From contig JAXQJY010000027.1 of NCBI GenBank assembly GCA_037042185.1, positions 2,108,001 through 2,172,000 of the forward strand: a stretch of 64,000 bases of DNA, written 5' to 3'. Below are positions 1-11,216 of this stretch, piece by piece. A program made the translations under genes and the position numbers. The notes under the pieces are model-generated. The model saw only the letters and a program-made list of their open reading frames with translations, searched no databases and had not been told where the DNA came from. The DNA is from Sordariomycetes sp. S80-01Y. Taxonomy: Eukaryota; Ascomycota; Sordariomycetes. How positions within the stretch are numbered: the stretch's first letter is position 1; each line of letters begins with the position of its first letter.

Positions 1-207
1 GATCTCCGTAAAGGGTAGTCCGCCACCCAACTCAACGGCCACACAGCCAGTGGTACAGCGAGTCCTCGCGTCATATTGACCGTAATATAAATGAACACTC
101 CTGTGTTGAATAGATGATGACCAGAGACAAGTCTCTTAGTACTTGAGACATTAACTCGAAAAGTCTGTCCAGCCGCGCAAGTTACCAGCTTCTTCGGGAC
201 GATTGTC

Positions 208-1780
208 ATGTTGCGAACGACTACATCAACAGTCTGCAGGGCCGGGTCACGCTCCGTCCGAGCCTCTGTCCCGTTTCTACAACGTCGAGCAGCGGCAACA
301 GATGCTGCCCCGAAAGAAGAGGGCGATATTTCTTCCGTCTTCAGATCGTTATCGGGCAGTGACGGGTCTGAGAAGCTGCCGCAAAGGTTTGCAGACATCA
401 AGCGCGGATTGATCAAGGACAGAGATGCCCTACACATGAGCTGGAACCGACTGCTCGAGCGTCTAAAGCGCGAGACTGAGATTGTCAAAGCGCAGGGGTC
501 GGACTGCATCCCACAGATCGACTACGCCGATATTGACAGGGCTCCGGAAGACTTCCACGCTGCGTTGCGGAAACGCGGCGTTGCTGTCGTTCGCCAAGTC
601 GTTCCTGAGCAAGAGGCAAGAGGTTTCAAGGATGAGACGGAAAGGTATGTGGCAGCTAACCCGTCAACACGAGGTAAGATCATTGAAGCCGTTAGGGGCC
701 CTTCCTGAGCTAACCTTTGCAGCTTTCCCTGCCGATAAACCAGCCGTCTTTGAACTTTATTGGTCGAGGCCACAGCTTGCTGGCCGCCTTCATGAACACA
801 TGATCAAGGTACAAAGATTTCTCATGTCCTACTACCACTCAAAAGACCCCAATGCCATGTGTTCGACGCAGCAGCCCCTGGCATATGCCGATCGCCTTCG
901 TATTCGCCAGCCCGGCGATGCTGGCTTTGCCCTCGGGCCCCACGTTGATGGCGGTAGCGTCGAGCGCTGGGAGCCCAATGGATACGGCAAAGGCCACGTT
1001 TACGACAAGGTGTTCGAGGGCAAGTGGGAAGAGTTTGACCCATGGGAGCTTAGCACCCGGCTCGGCGCGTCGCAGGATCTCTACAACGGTGCGGGAGCTT
1101 GCTCGATGTTTCGCATGTTCCAGGGCTGGCTCAGCATGTCACACACCGGACCGCGTGAGGGCACACTTTTGGTAAATCCTCTTCTGTCGCTATCGACAGC
1201 TTACTACCTGTTGCGCCCCTTCTTCACACCTAAGAGCACTCCCATCCAGCCGGCTGGGTCCTTAGAGTACACAGCGCAGTATCTCGACCCTGATAACTGG
1301 GTTTGGGCAGACGAGACCTCGCCTGATCTTCAAGGCGCTTGGCCTGGCCATGGACAAGAGCTGAATCACAATTGGCACCCACATCTGGATCTCCCGCACA
1401 CCATGGTCCACGTCCCGCGCATAGCGCCAGGTGACTACGTGGCCTGGCACTGCGACACTATTCACGCGGTTGATAGCGTGCATGAGGGCAAAGGCGACAG
1501 CAGTGTCATGTATATTCCTGCCTGTCCAATTACCAAAGCCAACGTGGAATACGCTCAGAAACAGAGAGAGCATTTCCTACAGGGCATCCCCGCCCCTGAC
1601 TTTCCGGGGGGCATCGGCGAGAGCCAGCATATTGGACGTCCTGATGCCGCCACTCTGATGGCTCTTGCCGGACAGGATGCCCTAAGAGCATGTGGTTTCG
1701 CGCCCTTTGACGTGTCGGCAGCCAAGGAACGGGGTGAGAAGGAAGTGCTGAAGTACGGTAACAAGGTGATGGGGCTCTAA
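208..1780 (+). CDS. DUF1479 family protein (YbiU-like, predicted Fe(II)/2-oxoglutarate dioxygenase fold)
   Basis: Two exons, 208-673 and 723-1780, joined across a 49-bp intron (GTAAGA donor, GCTAAC branch site, TTGCAG acceptor); phase 1 is kept and the product is 507 aa. The protein resembles the DUF1479 family of fungi and bacteria, whose fold is that of the double-stranded beta-helix dioxygenases. An HxD pair lies in GPHVDGGSVERW (H229, D231) and distal histidines in WHCDTIH (H398, H403), the layout of a 2-His-1-carboxylate iron site. The N-terminus is basic and rich in Ser, Arg and Ala, so mitochondrial import is possible. Substrate and pathway are unknown for the family. The reading of the intron is firm because the exons lie in different frames and splice cleanly; a catalytic role is inferred only. 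Confidence 0.85.
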
Positions 1781-2361
1781 GGACTAGGATTGGATCGAGG
1801 ATAAGATTGAACTCCCGATCTGGGGCGGCAACACGGCCGATCGACGGACGTTGTTATCTTGAGAGGACTCGTGTTGGTGAGCTATTGCTGACGGGAACGC
1901 TGGGCACTCGTATTGGAGCGACCAGGGGCCATAAATAGTAGTGACTAGGGACGGCCGCTACTGGCGGGTCGTATTGATGAAATTGATGGGCCCAAGTCGA
2001 CCTCTTACCCCTGTGCGATCACCAGTCCAAAACAAAACAAAATAGTATCTATTTGAAACAAATCCATCTCATCAAAATGTCCCTATTGTCAAGTTTCAAG
2101 CATGTTGTTGTGAGCCCCAGGCATGGTGGTGCTGCTTTGCCCCTAGCCGATTAGGCACCCCCACCAATGTCAACCCCGCCAAATCGCAAAGCAGCGGAGG
2201 GAGAGAACGATTTTCTCCCTACATCACGCTCGTCGCCCATACCCAAGATAATCGTGCAACCACCCCCTCGCCAGGCCTCACATGAAATAGACAACCGACG
2301 ACTCAACACTCGAACTCGATCACTCCGTCCTGCGGCCGCTCAGGCGGCTCGTGCAGCAACC
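1781..2361. other. Intergenic region before the karyopherin gene
   Basis: Downstream flank of the DUF1479 gene and upstream flank of the karyopherin gene. It has an A-rich patch near 2026-2050 but no clear coding signal. An in-frame upstream ATG at 2167 would add 65 low-complexity residues to the karyopherin; I treat that stretch as 5' UTR. Confidence 0.5.
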
Positions 2362-5300
2362 ATGAGCTTCGCCATCGAAGTACCTGGCGGCGCCAACCCT
2401 CTGAGCATACAGGACCTCTGCCGGGCGCTCTCTGCCGCGACCACGTCCCACGATTACGCCCAGCGACAGGCAGCGGAACAGCAGCTGTCTGCTTGGGAGA
2501 CCACGCCGGGCTACTACAGCTCCCTGCAGGTACGTTGCACTCGCACTGCACATAGCGCATAGCACATAGGACAAGAGCGCATGGACTGACCGTTTGTTTG
2601 CCAGGCTGTGTACCTCGACAAGTCACTTCCGCTCGAGCCACGTTTTCAGGCTGTGATTCAGTTGAAGAATGGCATCGACAAGTACTGGCGACTCTATGCC
2701 CAGGTTCGAAATGGGATCAAGCCAGACGAAAAGAACATGATCCGACAGCGACTCTTTGAGGGCACGGTCGATGAACCCGAGGAGAGGCTGGCGGAGCACA
2801 ATGCATTCGTCACGGCCAAGATTGTGCGCATCGACTACCCTGCTGACTGGCCGGATGCGCTGCCCCAGATCATTGCACTGTTGAGGTCCTCGCGGGACGG
2901 CAACCAACAACATTTGTACGGCACGCTACAGATCCTGTTGCAGGTAACGAAAGAGTTAGGTACGGCCAGGCTTAGGAAGAGCCAGACGGCCCTCCAGTCG
3001 GTCACGCCAGAGATTGTGCACGTCCTTACGGAGATCTACGCCGAAAGGTCAGAGGCCGGGATCAACTTCTTGGCCAGCCAACAAGGGAACGAGCAGGACT
3101 CTCACCGCGCCTTGTCGATAAGCTTGATAGCTCTCAAGATCCTACGCCGACTGGTGCTTGTGGGATACGAGCGACCACATGGAGACGAGACAGTGACCAG
3201 GTTCTGGGGAATGTCGCAAAATCAGTTCGGGCAGATGCTGGGGTTTGTTGGCGAGGAGTCGACAATACCGGAGCACTTCCAGAAGCTGGCAGGCGGGCAT
3301 TTACTGCAATTCACCAAACTCCACATAAATATGGCGGAGCAACATGCAGCGAGCTTCGCAAACTTACCAAATACGCTGGCTTTGGTTCACGCTTACTGGG
3401 ACCTGGTGGCCAAATTTGCCGAGGTGTATGGGAATTCGGGGGGGATTCGACAGAACTCGGGAGCAGGAAGCGCCAAGGCCAAAATCGAGGGACCATTGCC
3501 GGAGAAGCTGGCTGTCAAGGGTCTGTTGCTGCTGCGAGCCTGCGTTCGCATCGCCTTTCAGCCAACGCAGACCTTCAAGTACCGAACACCCGAAACCAAG
3601 GCTGAGCAGGACGGCGCGAAGGCAACAATCAAGACAGAGCTCTTCAAGCCGGATCTCGTGGTCCAGATCGTGAACTGCATCATCACGTATCTCTTCGTTT
3701 TCCGAAAGTCCGACCTCGAGGCCTGGGACGAAGATCCGGAGGAGTGGGAAAAAGAGCAGCAGAGCGAGGGTGACGCATATGAATGGCAGGTCCGGCCATG
3801 TGCTGAGAAGCTCTTCTTGGATCTCCTCACCCACTTCAAGGACTTGTTAACGCAGCCGCTGCTTCAATATTTCCAAACGGCGCAGAGCGCAGACGGCGAC
3901 ATCGCGACGAAAGAGGCGGTTTACACGGCAATGGGGTTGGCCGCCGCGCATGTGGTCAACGTATTCGACTTCGACTCCTTCTTGGGCTCGACAATATCCC
4001 AAGATGCACAGAAGACGGGAGGACTGTACAGGGTTTTGCGAAGGCGCATAGCCATATTGATCAGCAATTGGGCACCAGTCAAGCTGGAAGACTCTAGCCG
4101 ACCAATCGTTTATCAAATATTCCAGCACTTCCTCGATCCGAGCGACGAAACGAACGATTTGGTAGTGAGAATCACGGCAGCTCGTCAATTGAGGTGGATC
4201 GCAGACGAGCTTGGCTTCAGCGTTGAGGCCTTCTTGCCGTACACCTCAAATGTCCTCGACCAGCTCACAGTTCTAATCCAGAACTGTGAGATTGACGAGA
4301 CCAAGCTCGCGATCCTCGAATCCATCCGAATCATCGTGACGCGAATGGAGGAACAGGTCTCGCAGTTCGGCGACCAGCTCATGTCAAACCTGCCGTCGAT
4401 CTGGGACAACTCGGGAACGGAGGAATATATGATCAAGCAAGCGGTCATTGCTATCTTTTCTGCCCTTGTTATGAGCATGGGCGCCTCGTCACAGCGGTAC
4501 CAGCATTCCATGATTCCTCTGATTACGGAAGCACTGCGTCCGGGATCCGACCTTCATTTGCATCTTATGGATGAGTCGTTGGAGCTGTGGAATGCGATAC
4601 TAATGCAAAGCAACGCACCGCTGTCGGACGAGCTAGTCGCCCTGGCGGAGCTGGCACTGCCGCTGCTGGAATATCAGCCCCTAACAGCAGGCGAGGCACT
4701 CGGAGCTGTGGAGTCATACATTCTTTTGGCGCCGCAGGCTATGCTAGAGGACAGGCTACGTCGACCGACTTTGATAGCGCTGGGCGGGGTCCTCGACTCG
4801 AAGAGCAGGGAGCAAGTACGAAGCGGCACTGCGTGTATCGAGTACTTGATCCGATCAGCTGTGGATCTCGGAGGATCGAACGGGGTTTCAGTCATCATCC
4901 AGGACATGGTCGAGACGGGCTTCATGAAGAAGATCTTAGGCGACCTGCACAACGCGTGGGAGGCCCACCAGACGACCGGGCCGAACCGCAAGGTCAGCAA
5001 GCTCAACACTATAACAGAGGGCGACTTCCTCGCTATCCTCGCTCGCCTGGCGTTGGCTGAGCCAACGCTGTTCGTGCAGATGCTGATGCAGTTCGGCGAG
5101 CTGGGCGAGGTCTGGAACTGGTTGTTCTCGGAATGGTTCGGGCACCTACACGGGATGGACAACATCGAGCGCCAGAAGCTCTACCTCCTGGGCCTCACAC
5201 GGATCCTCGAGCTCCCATCGCCGGTTCAAGAGCTGGCTCTGTCGAAGCTGCAGGATTACTTCACAATGTGGGCCAACGTTATTGCGGACTTACAAGACGG

Positions 5301-5559
5301 CGCGCAAGACTCCACGGACTGCCTCATCGTCGGCGAGCCAGAGCCGACGGAATACGATACCCCAAAGTCCATTGTTGAGAGGAACATGACCATGAAAGAC
5401 CCTGTGCATGCTGTCCATGCTTACGCATTCGTCCGGGAACGCTTGCAGGGTCTTGTCGAACGGGTGGGAGGAGAAGCAGCGTTCGAAGAGCAGTGGGTGG
5501 TCAATGTGGACAAGGACATTATGGATAATTACAGACAGGTGGCCAGCTTCATGCACTAG
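2362..5559 (+). CDS. KAP120: Importin-beta family karyopherin, Kap120/importin-11 type
   Basis: Two exons, 2362-2529 and 2605-5559, with an in-frame 75-bp intron (CAG|GTACGT to CCAG|GCT). The product is 1040 aa, close to the usual length of Kap120 and importin-11 (about 1000-1030 aa). The importin-beta N-terminal domain spans roughly residues 30-105, with the typical run from AAEQQLSAWE to the AVIQLKNGIDKYW helix; the rest is HEAT-repeat helices and an acidic loop near DEDPEEWEKE. Family members bind Ran-GTP and carry cargo, including ribosome biogenesis factors in yeast, through nuclear pores. The start is the ATG that opens MSFAIEVPGG, since the extension upstream is low-complexity. It ends 110 bp from the convergent oxidoreductase gene. 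Confidence 0.92.
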
Positions 5560-5669
5560 GAGGGTCAAGATACACACATAAGGAATGGATGCATGGCGAA
5601 ACGAAATTTATGAATAGACTTCAGCAGGCATGTAGGTCTACCCCTTTTCTTTTTAATTGAAGGGGTTAT

Positions 5670-6893
5670 TTACAATTTACTGGCACCCTCCTGGGGTACC
5701 TTGACAACAACCTTGCCCCACGTCCCTCTGCTCCCCAAAGCTAGCAGAGCATCCTTGACCCTGTCCAGACCAACGAACTCCACGTCCGAATACTCGGTGC
5801 CCTTCAGCTTGCCCTCCTTGACCAACTTCATGATTCCCTGCCACACCGTTGCGATGGTGGCGGGTTCGTTCTTGGTGTACGCGCCCCAGTGGATGCCAAC
5901 GAGCGAGATGTTCTTCAACAAGAACTTGTTCGTCGGGACCTTTTCGATGGATCCGGCGGCGAACCCGACGACGAGGATGCGGCCGTTCCAGGCCGTGCAC
6001 TTGGTTGACAGGTCGACCAGCCCAACAGGGTCGTACACGATGTCAGCGCCCTTGCCGTTGGGCGTCAGCCCCTTGACCTTGGCCGGCCAGTCCTTGTCCG
6101 TGTAGAGCACACCGTGGTCTGCGCCAAACCTCTGCGCGATATCGAGCTTGTGCTGCGTCGAGGCCGTGGCGATGACAGTCGCGCCGAACGCCTTGGCAAC
6201 TAAAACGCAACATGTCAGCCCTCCATAAGATCCCCCATCACCCTCAGACCAGGTGGAGATACTTACTCTGCACCGCCGCCAGCCCGACGCCGCCCGCCGC
6301 AGCGTGCACGAGCACAACGTCGCCCTCCTTGATGCCCGCCCTCACGACCAGCGCGCCGTAGCTCGTCGGCGCCGTGACGAACAGGCCCGCCGCCTCCTGG
6401 AAGCCCCAGCCCTCGGGAACGGGAAGCAGCGAGAGCTCGCTGGCGCAGATCTTGGTGGCGAAGGAGCCCTGCCCGGCGCCGAAGACGCGCGCCCCGACAG
6501 GGAAGGCCGGGTTGCGCGAGGAGCGCGGCGTGGAGAGGACGGTACCGGCGAACTCGGCGCCCGCGACCCAGGGGAATGCTGCGGACGTTGACGTTAGCCT
6601 TTGGGGGAAACAAGGCGGGAGGGCGTTCGCCAGTGTTGGGGTTGCTGCTTACGGGGCTGGTTCTGGTATTTCCCTTGGATCTGGAGGATGTCGAAGAAGT
6701 TGGTCGCCGCTGCGTGCACTTGGATCACGTACTCGTCATCCTTGGGCGTCGGATCGGGGACGTCTGTGACTTGCAGCTCCTTGGGGCTCTGAAGACTGTT
6801 GTTAGTTTTAAGGGCGCCAGCTGACACGAGAGCCGGCGGTAGCGGCCAAGTATAGCTCACCTTGACGTATTTGCTAACTTGAATGCCACGCAT
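5670..6893 (-). CDS. Zeta-crystallin/quinone oxidoreductase-type MDR protein
   Basis: Four exons (6861-6893, 6653-6788, 6267-6578, 5670-6199), phases consistent, 336 aa. The N-terminal GroES-like domain contains the QIQGKYQNQPPFPWVAG stretch typical of NADPH:quinone reductases. The Rossmann domain has HAAAGGVGLAAVQ, the AxxGxxG NADPH loop of this MDR branch. The zinc ligands of alcohol dehydrogenases are absent, as expected for quinone oxidoreductases. The product should be a cytosolic NADPH-dependent reductase of quinones or enones. The first exon encodes only 11 residues. It is convergent with the karyopherin gene. Confidence 0.88.
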
Positions 6894-7452
6894 CTTCGCG
6901 AGACCAATTGGGAAGGAAACTATTCAATGAAATATATTTGTGTATATAGATATATAAACACAACACGAAGAGGCGGGCCAAGTACTTTGAAAGATGAGGT
7001 TTAACTTTTCGGGGGAGGTCAAGGAACGAGAGTCGCAACGGCGGCTCAGAAGTTGGGGTGACGTTGGGGTCGCAGATCGCGGGGAAGAGCCGAGGCATCT
7101 CCGTCTACAGTTCAAGCGCACCCCTGACAGCCTCGGGGTTCAAGGAGGCGGACGGTGCATATCGACAAGGTTTTTGCGTCCCGTAAGGAACACCTTCTTT
7201 GGTATCTTCTGCGAAGTCTCCGTTGTACCTGCTTTTGAGATTGACCATTTTGAGCACATGGTATAAATAAAGGTCGAGGAGTTCTCAATGGCACGAATCG
7301 TCGTTGGGCAGGGTCACGACGGGGGCGCGTTTCAAGGTTGGCTCAAAATTCATAATGCTGCCGTATCTTCGTCTTCCTATGCTAGTTGTCGCCCCGATGG
7401 GTATGTTGGGCGCTTTCCCAATCCCTTCACTACCTACGCCTCGCTCCAGCGC
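6894..7452. other. Intergenic region upstream of the oxidoreductase
   Basis: Promoter side of the oxidoreductase gene (minus strand) and 3' flank of the ubiquilin gene. It holds a TA-rich run around 6930-6962. I see no gene in it. Confidence 0.45.
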
Positions 7453-8780
7453 TCAGTTCGACAACAAGTACTCCACCGCGCCCTGCACGCTGCCTCCGCT
7501 TCGCCGTAAAGCCGCCACGTTCCTGTCGAAATCGTAGAACCCCATGTCGTTGAGCTGGCGCAGCTCGTTTTCATACCTCTCCTCCGGTGGTCGATTATCG
7601 GCGGGAGCCTGAGGACCACCGCCGCCACCCATCATCTGCATCATCTGCTGCATCATCTCTGGGTTCATGCCGAAGGGGTTGCTGTTACCTCCCTGCCCGC
7701 CGGCGCCTGGTGGGAAGAGGGCGGCAAAGGGGTTTGCTGGGTTCTGTTGACCGGCACCCTGGGGTTGCTGTCCTCCAGTGGAGTCTGTCGAGCCTTCGGT
7801 CCCCTGAGTTGCACCGCTCTCGCCCTGCGGCCTGTTCATCCCCCCAAACAGGGCCTGCATCTGCTGGGCAAGCTGCTCCGGGTTGCCGAAGGGGCTGTTG
7901 CCAGCCTCACCGCCGCCCATCCCGCCGAAGGCGCCAAAGGGGTTGGCGAAAGGGTTCGGCTGCTGGGCGTTTGCACCCTGACCGCCCTCGCCAGCCGCGG
8001 GAGCGTCCGAGGGCGTAGTGTCGGTGGCGCCGGGGGCCGGGAAGGCAGAGCCTCCGCCGCGCATGTTGCGCTGCATGCGCATAGCGTTGCTCATCATGCT
8101 GGGGTTTGTCATCATCTGCCGCATGAATGGGGATTGCAGGACCTCGCGGGCGTTGGGCATGTTGCGGAGCATGGGGTTCGACTGGACGAGCATGTCGATG
8201 AAGTCGGGGTTGTTGAGGGCCTCGTTCATCTGCGACTGGACATTGGGGTCCTCCATCATGCGCTGCATGCGCTCCTCGTCCATTGGCGGGCCCATCTAGT
8301 GCTGTTAGTAATTGCGGCTCAAGCGGCAATAGCGGTACTCACTCCACCATCAGGACCAAACATGTCCATGCCAGGTAGGTTGATCTGATGACCAGCGTAA
8401 CGCGCGCCCGTCAAGCCAGCCAGAGGATTGTTCGCGGTGCCCGAGGCCATGTTGGTCGGTACACCGGTCGATTCGGGAGTGGGAGCTGCGTTGCCCGACG
8501 GGGCGGGTGTGGGATTGCTGGCGGCGCTCTTGACCATGTGAACCGTGTTGTTGGGCTTGATCTTGTAGGAGCCGATGGTATCGTCGTTCTTAAGCACGCG
8601 GCCCGAGTAGATGAGCCGCTGGCGCTCGACGGGGATGTTCTCGTAGGCGTCGCCAGCGAGCAGCGTCTTGAGGTCCTTGACGGTGGAGGCCTCGGACATT
8701 GTGACGGTGTGGGTTTTGTCGCCCGAGGTCTTGACCTTGAAGGTGACCTGCGCATCGCTGGTCTCGGCGTTGTCGGCCAT
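7453..8780 (-). CDS. DSK2: Dsk2/ubiquilin, UBL-UBA proteasome shuttle factor
   Basis: Two exons, 8343-8780 and 7453-8295, with an in-frame 47-bp intron; 426 aa. The ubiquitin-like domain lies at about residues 10-85 (VTFKVKTSGDKTHTVTMSEA through the RLIYSGRVL and NNTVHMV blocks). An STI1-like Met/Asn/Pro-rich segment follows (MQRMMEDPNVQSQMNEAL), then a long Gly/Gln/Asn/Pro-rich linker, and a C-terminal UBA domain with LNDMGFYDFDRNVAALRR and the GAVEYLL helix. Proteins with this order carry ubiquitinated clients to the proteasome and take part in ER-associated degradation. The ATG opening MADNAETSDA was chosen because it sits directly before the UBL; the frame stays open upstream but is low-complexity. 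Confidence 0.93.
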
Positions 8781-9718
8781 GGTGGCGGCTCGGAGGGGGG
8801 CTGCTGTTGTGGGAGGACGTGGATACGATGTCTGCGTTGAGAGGGAGATGAGGGGCCGGCGAGCGGCGAGCGAATCTTGTCTAGGCGATGATGCGAAAGA
8901 CTGAGTGCTCAAGCTCCAGGTATTGGTAAATCGAGAGGGTGCGAGGTGAGAAGAAGATCTGGTGGTGGTTGCAGGTGCGAGCGGCAACCCGAACGCTGAC
9001 GACCGAGCGAGAGTCTCCAGAACCCTGGGCCGTCAACGTGGGGCTCAGGCTCAGGCTACAGCTACTAAGCGCGTGGGGCAGAGCGACTGAATGACGCCTG
9101 TTTGCCGCTGCGTTGTGTACGAAACTCCGTCGTTGCGATAATAATAGTAATATCTGCAGCCTCGGAGGAAGACAAGAAAACAAGGCGTCAAGGGGATTCA
9201 GCTTGGAGAAAAGAAGCAGTACATAGAAACCCAAACGTCGCCATCCTAAAATCCATTCGTGTCATCTAGTAGTCCACCCATCACGGTCTTGGCTTCCATC
9301 ATGGTCTATCAGTTTCTAAGCCAAGGCAACTCAGACGACCAACACATGACAGCAGTCTCAGCCGATCGTGCAGCTGCTCTCACTCCCATGAGGTGGTTGG
9401 AATGTTGCCCCTCAGTGTTGGACCACAGCCAACATTCTCGAACGCAACGTGAAGACCCTATGCCTCTTCACTGCATGATGCTTTAGCGAGGGACAAGTGG
9501 GTCTCGGGCTGGACCTATCGTAGGCTGCTTCACTTTCATCAATGCCACACGTGGTAGCTCTCATCCTGCACACTTTAAGAAGCATCAACAATCCCACTCT
9601 AGCTTCGTCTATCTTTGCACACAACAGAGAGCGATGAAAGCCGGATGAAGGTCGATGCATACACCGCGAGGCGGAGTCCAACCCCAGTCCTGAGCCTCTC
9701 ACCAGGCATGCCATCACC
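8781..9718. other. Divergent promoter region between DSK2 and NPR2
   Basis: This 938-bp stretch separates two divergently transcribed conserved genes and must hold both promoters. I recognise no coding exon or repeat in it. Confidence 0.5.
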
Positions 9719-11110
9719 ATGATCCAGGGTATCTTCTACGCGAGATTCTTCCCTCAGGAGGGTACGCCATCCCCTCCCTCGTCTCACTCCAGGCCTCCAA
9801 CTGACCACGGGAAGGCCCCAAGATTGTAGCCCAATCCCCTCCTGGATGCATAACCCCATCCAACCTCGAACATGTTCCCTCTTCCCCCCAAGCCCCCTTC
9901 CCCAGCGCAACTGTACGCGCCCCTTTGATCGACTTCGACGTCCTCCAGGAGTACATCATCCCCCGCCAAGCCTTCTGCAACCGCTACCTCACCATCAACA
10001 CCCCCGACGGCAAGTACGCCGTGCTGTGCCATCCCGTCGTGATCCCACACGCCAAGTACATGCGCAACGAGTTCATCTTCAACTTTGGGTTGCTGGTCGA
10101 GACAGATGTTGATCAGACGCCGTACGAGATGGTGGTGAGACGGCTGGCTAGTACCTTCAGCGAGATGGAGAAGCAGGGTGAGTATCTGAGCCAGAGGGAG
10201 GGCAGGCCGGCGGGTGAGGGCCAGGAGAGGAGGCCCATTGAGAGCTTGTTGGAGATTGTGAAGGAGGACCTGAACAACTACGGCGAGTGCATGATTCCAG
10301 TCGGTGAGTCTACATCCAAACTTCACGAAAGCTGCCGGGCGGCTGATTTCCTTAGACGAGGCCAACACGCTCAACATGAAGCTCTTCCCGCACCACCCGA
10401 CGCCGCCAGTCGTCAAGGGCTGGCACGTCCCCGTATCAAAGACAAAGTTCTCGACCATTGTCGACCCCACCTGGGATCTGACGCTGCAGAAGGTCATCTC
10501 CCACATCGATGGGGTCTCGGACGTGCGCCGCATTGCCCACTCCGCCTCCGTCTCACTCGACCTAGCAAAGACAGCCCTGCGCCATCTGCTGTACTACGAC
10601 ACGATACTGCTCCTGGACATGTTCTTCTTCGGGGCGTGCTACGCACCCCGGCCGGGCATCCACGACTTTGCAAGGAACGTCGACGGCATGGTCGATGAAT
10701 GCGCCGGCTACGTCAGCCACGCGGGGAGGCGGCCGAGCAACTACCATCTCATCCGCCTCATGACCTCCTTCGTGCCGGGAAGGACGGTGTTGGAGTGGCT
10801 ATGGGCGCATCATGAGGCTGGGTTCGACGTGCTGCGCTACATTGATGTGCGCAGGTTCGTGCAGTTCGGCTTGATAAAGGGTTGCCTGTACCGGGTGCAC
10901 AAGTACGTCGTGTCGAAGCAGTACCTTGCCAGCCTGGCGTCGGGACAAAGTCGCCCAACACCGGACGGTGACCCGTTACAAAAGTACACCGACGGTTGCC
11001 ATCATTTTGATCAAATCATCACAGAGCAGGATCTCACAGACGATGACATAACCGAGAAGCTCAAGACGCTGCCGGTGCCGAAGGGGGATCTGGCATTATT
11101 CTATCGCTGA
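9719..11110 (+). CDS. NPR2: Npr2, nitrogen permease regulator 2 (SEACIT/GATOR1 subunit)
   Basis: Three exons, 9719-9761, 9830-10303 and 10356-11110; both introns are phase 1 and the product is 423 aa. The first 15 residues (IQGIFYARFFPQEG) are the conserved Npr2 start. The second exon gives PPGCITPSN and then LIDFDVLQEYIIPRQ, also characteristic. The third carries LNMKLFPHHP and the HVPVSKTKF block. Npr2 pairs with Npr3 and Iml1/Depdc5 at the vacuole to act as a GAP complex that restrains TORC1 when amino acids are scarce. The protein is compact compared with yeast Npr2, which has long inserts. Its 3' end lies 106 bp from the convergent TyrRS gene. The first acceptor was chosen at 9829 because only it keeps phase and yields the conserved PPGCITPS stretch. 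Confidence 0.92.
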
Positions 11111-11216
11111 GGATGAGCTCCTATAATTTTACAGATCTATCAGTATGTGCATCGTGGTGTACATGCGAGCCGTAGCTCGTTGAATAATACATGGTGTTAC
11201 ATGTTGCAGCGCGGGG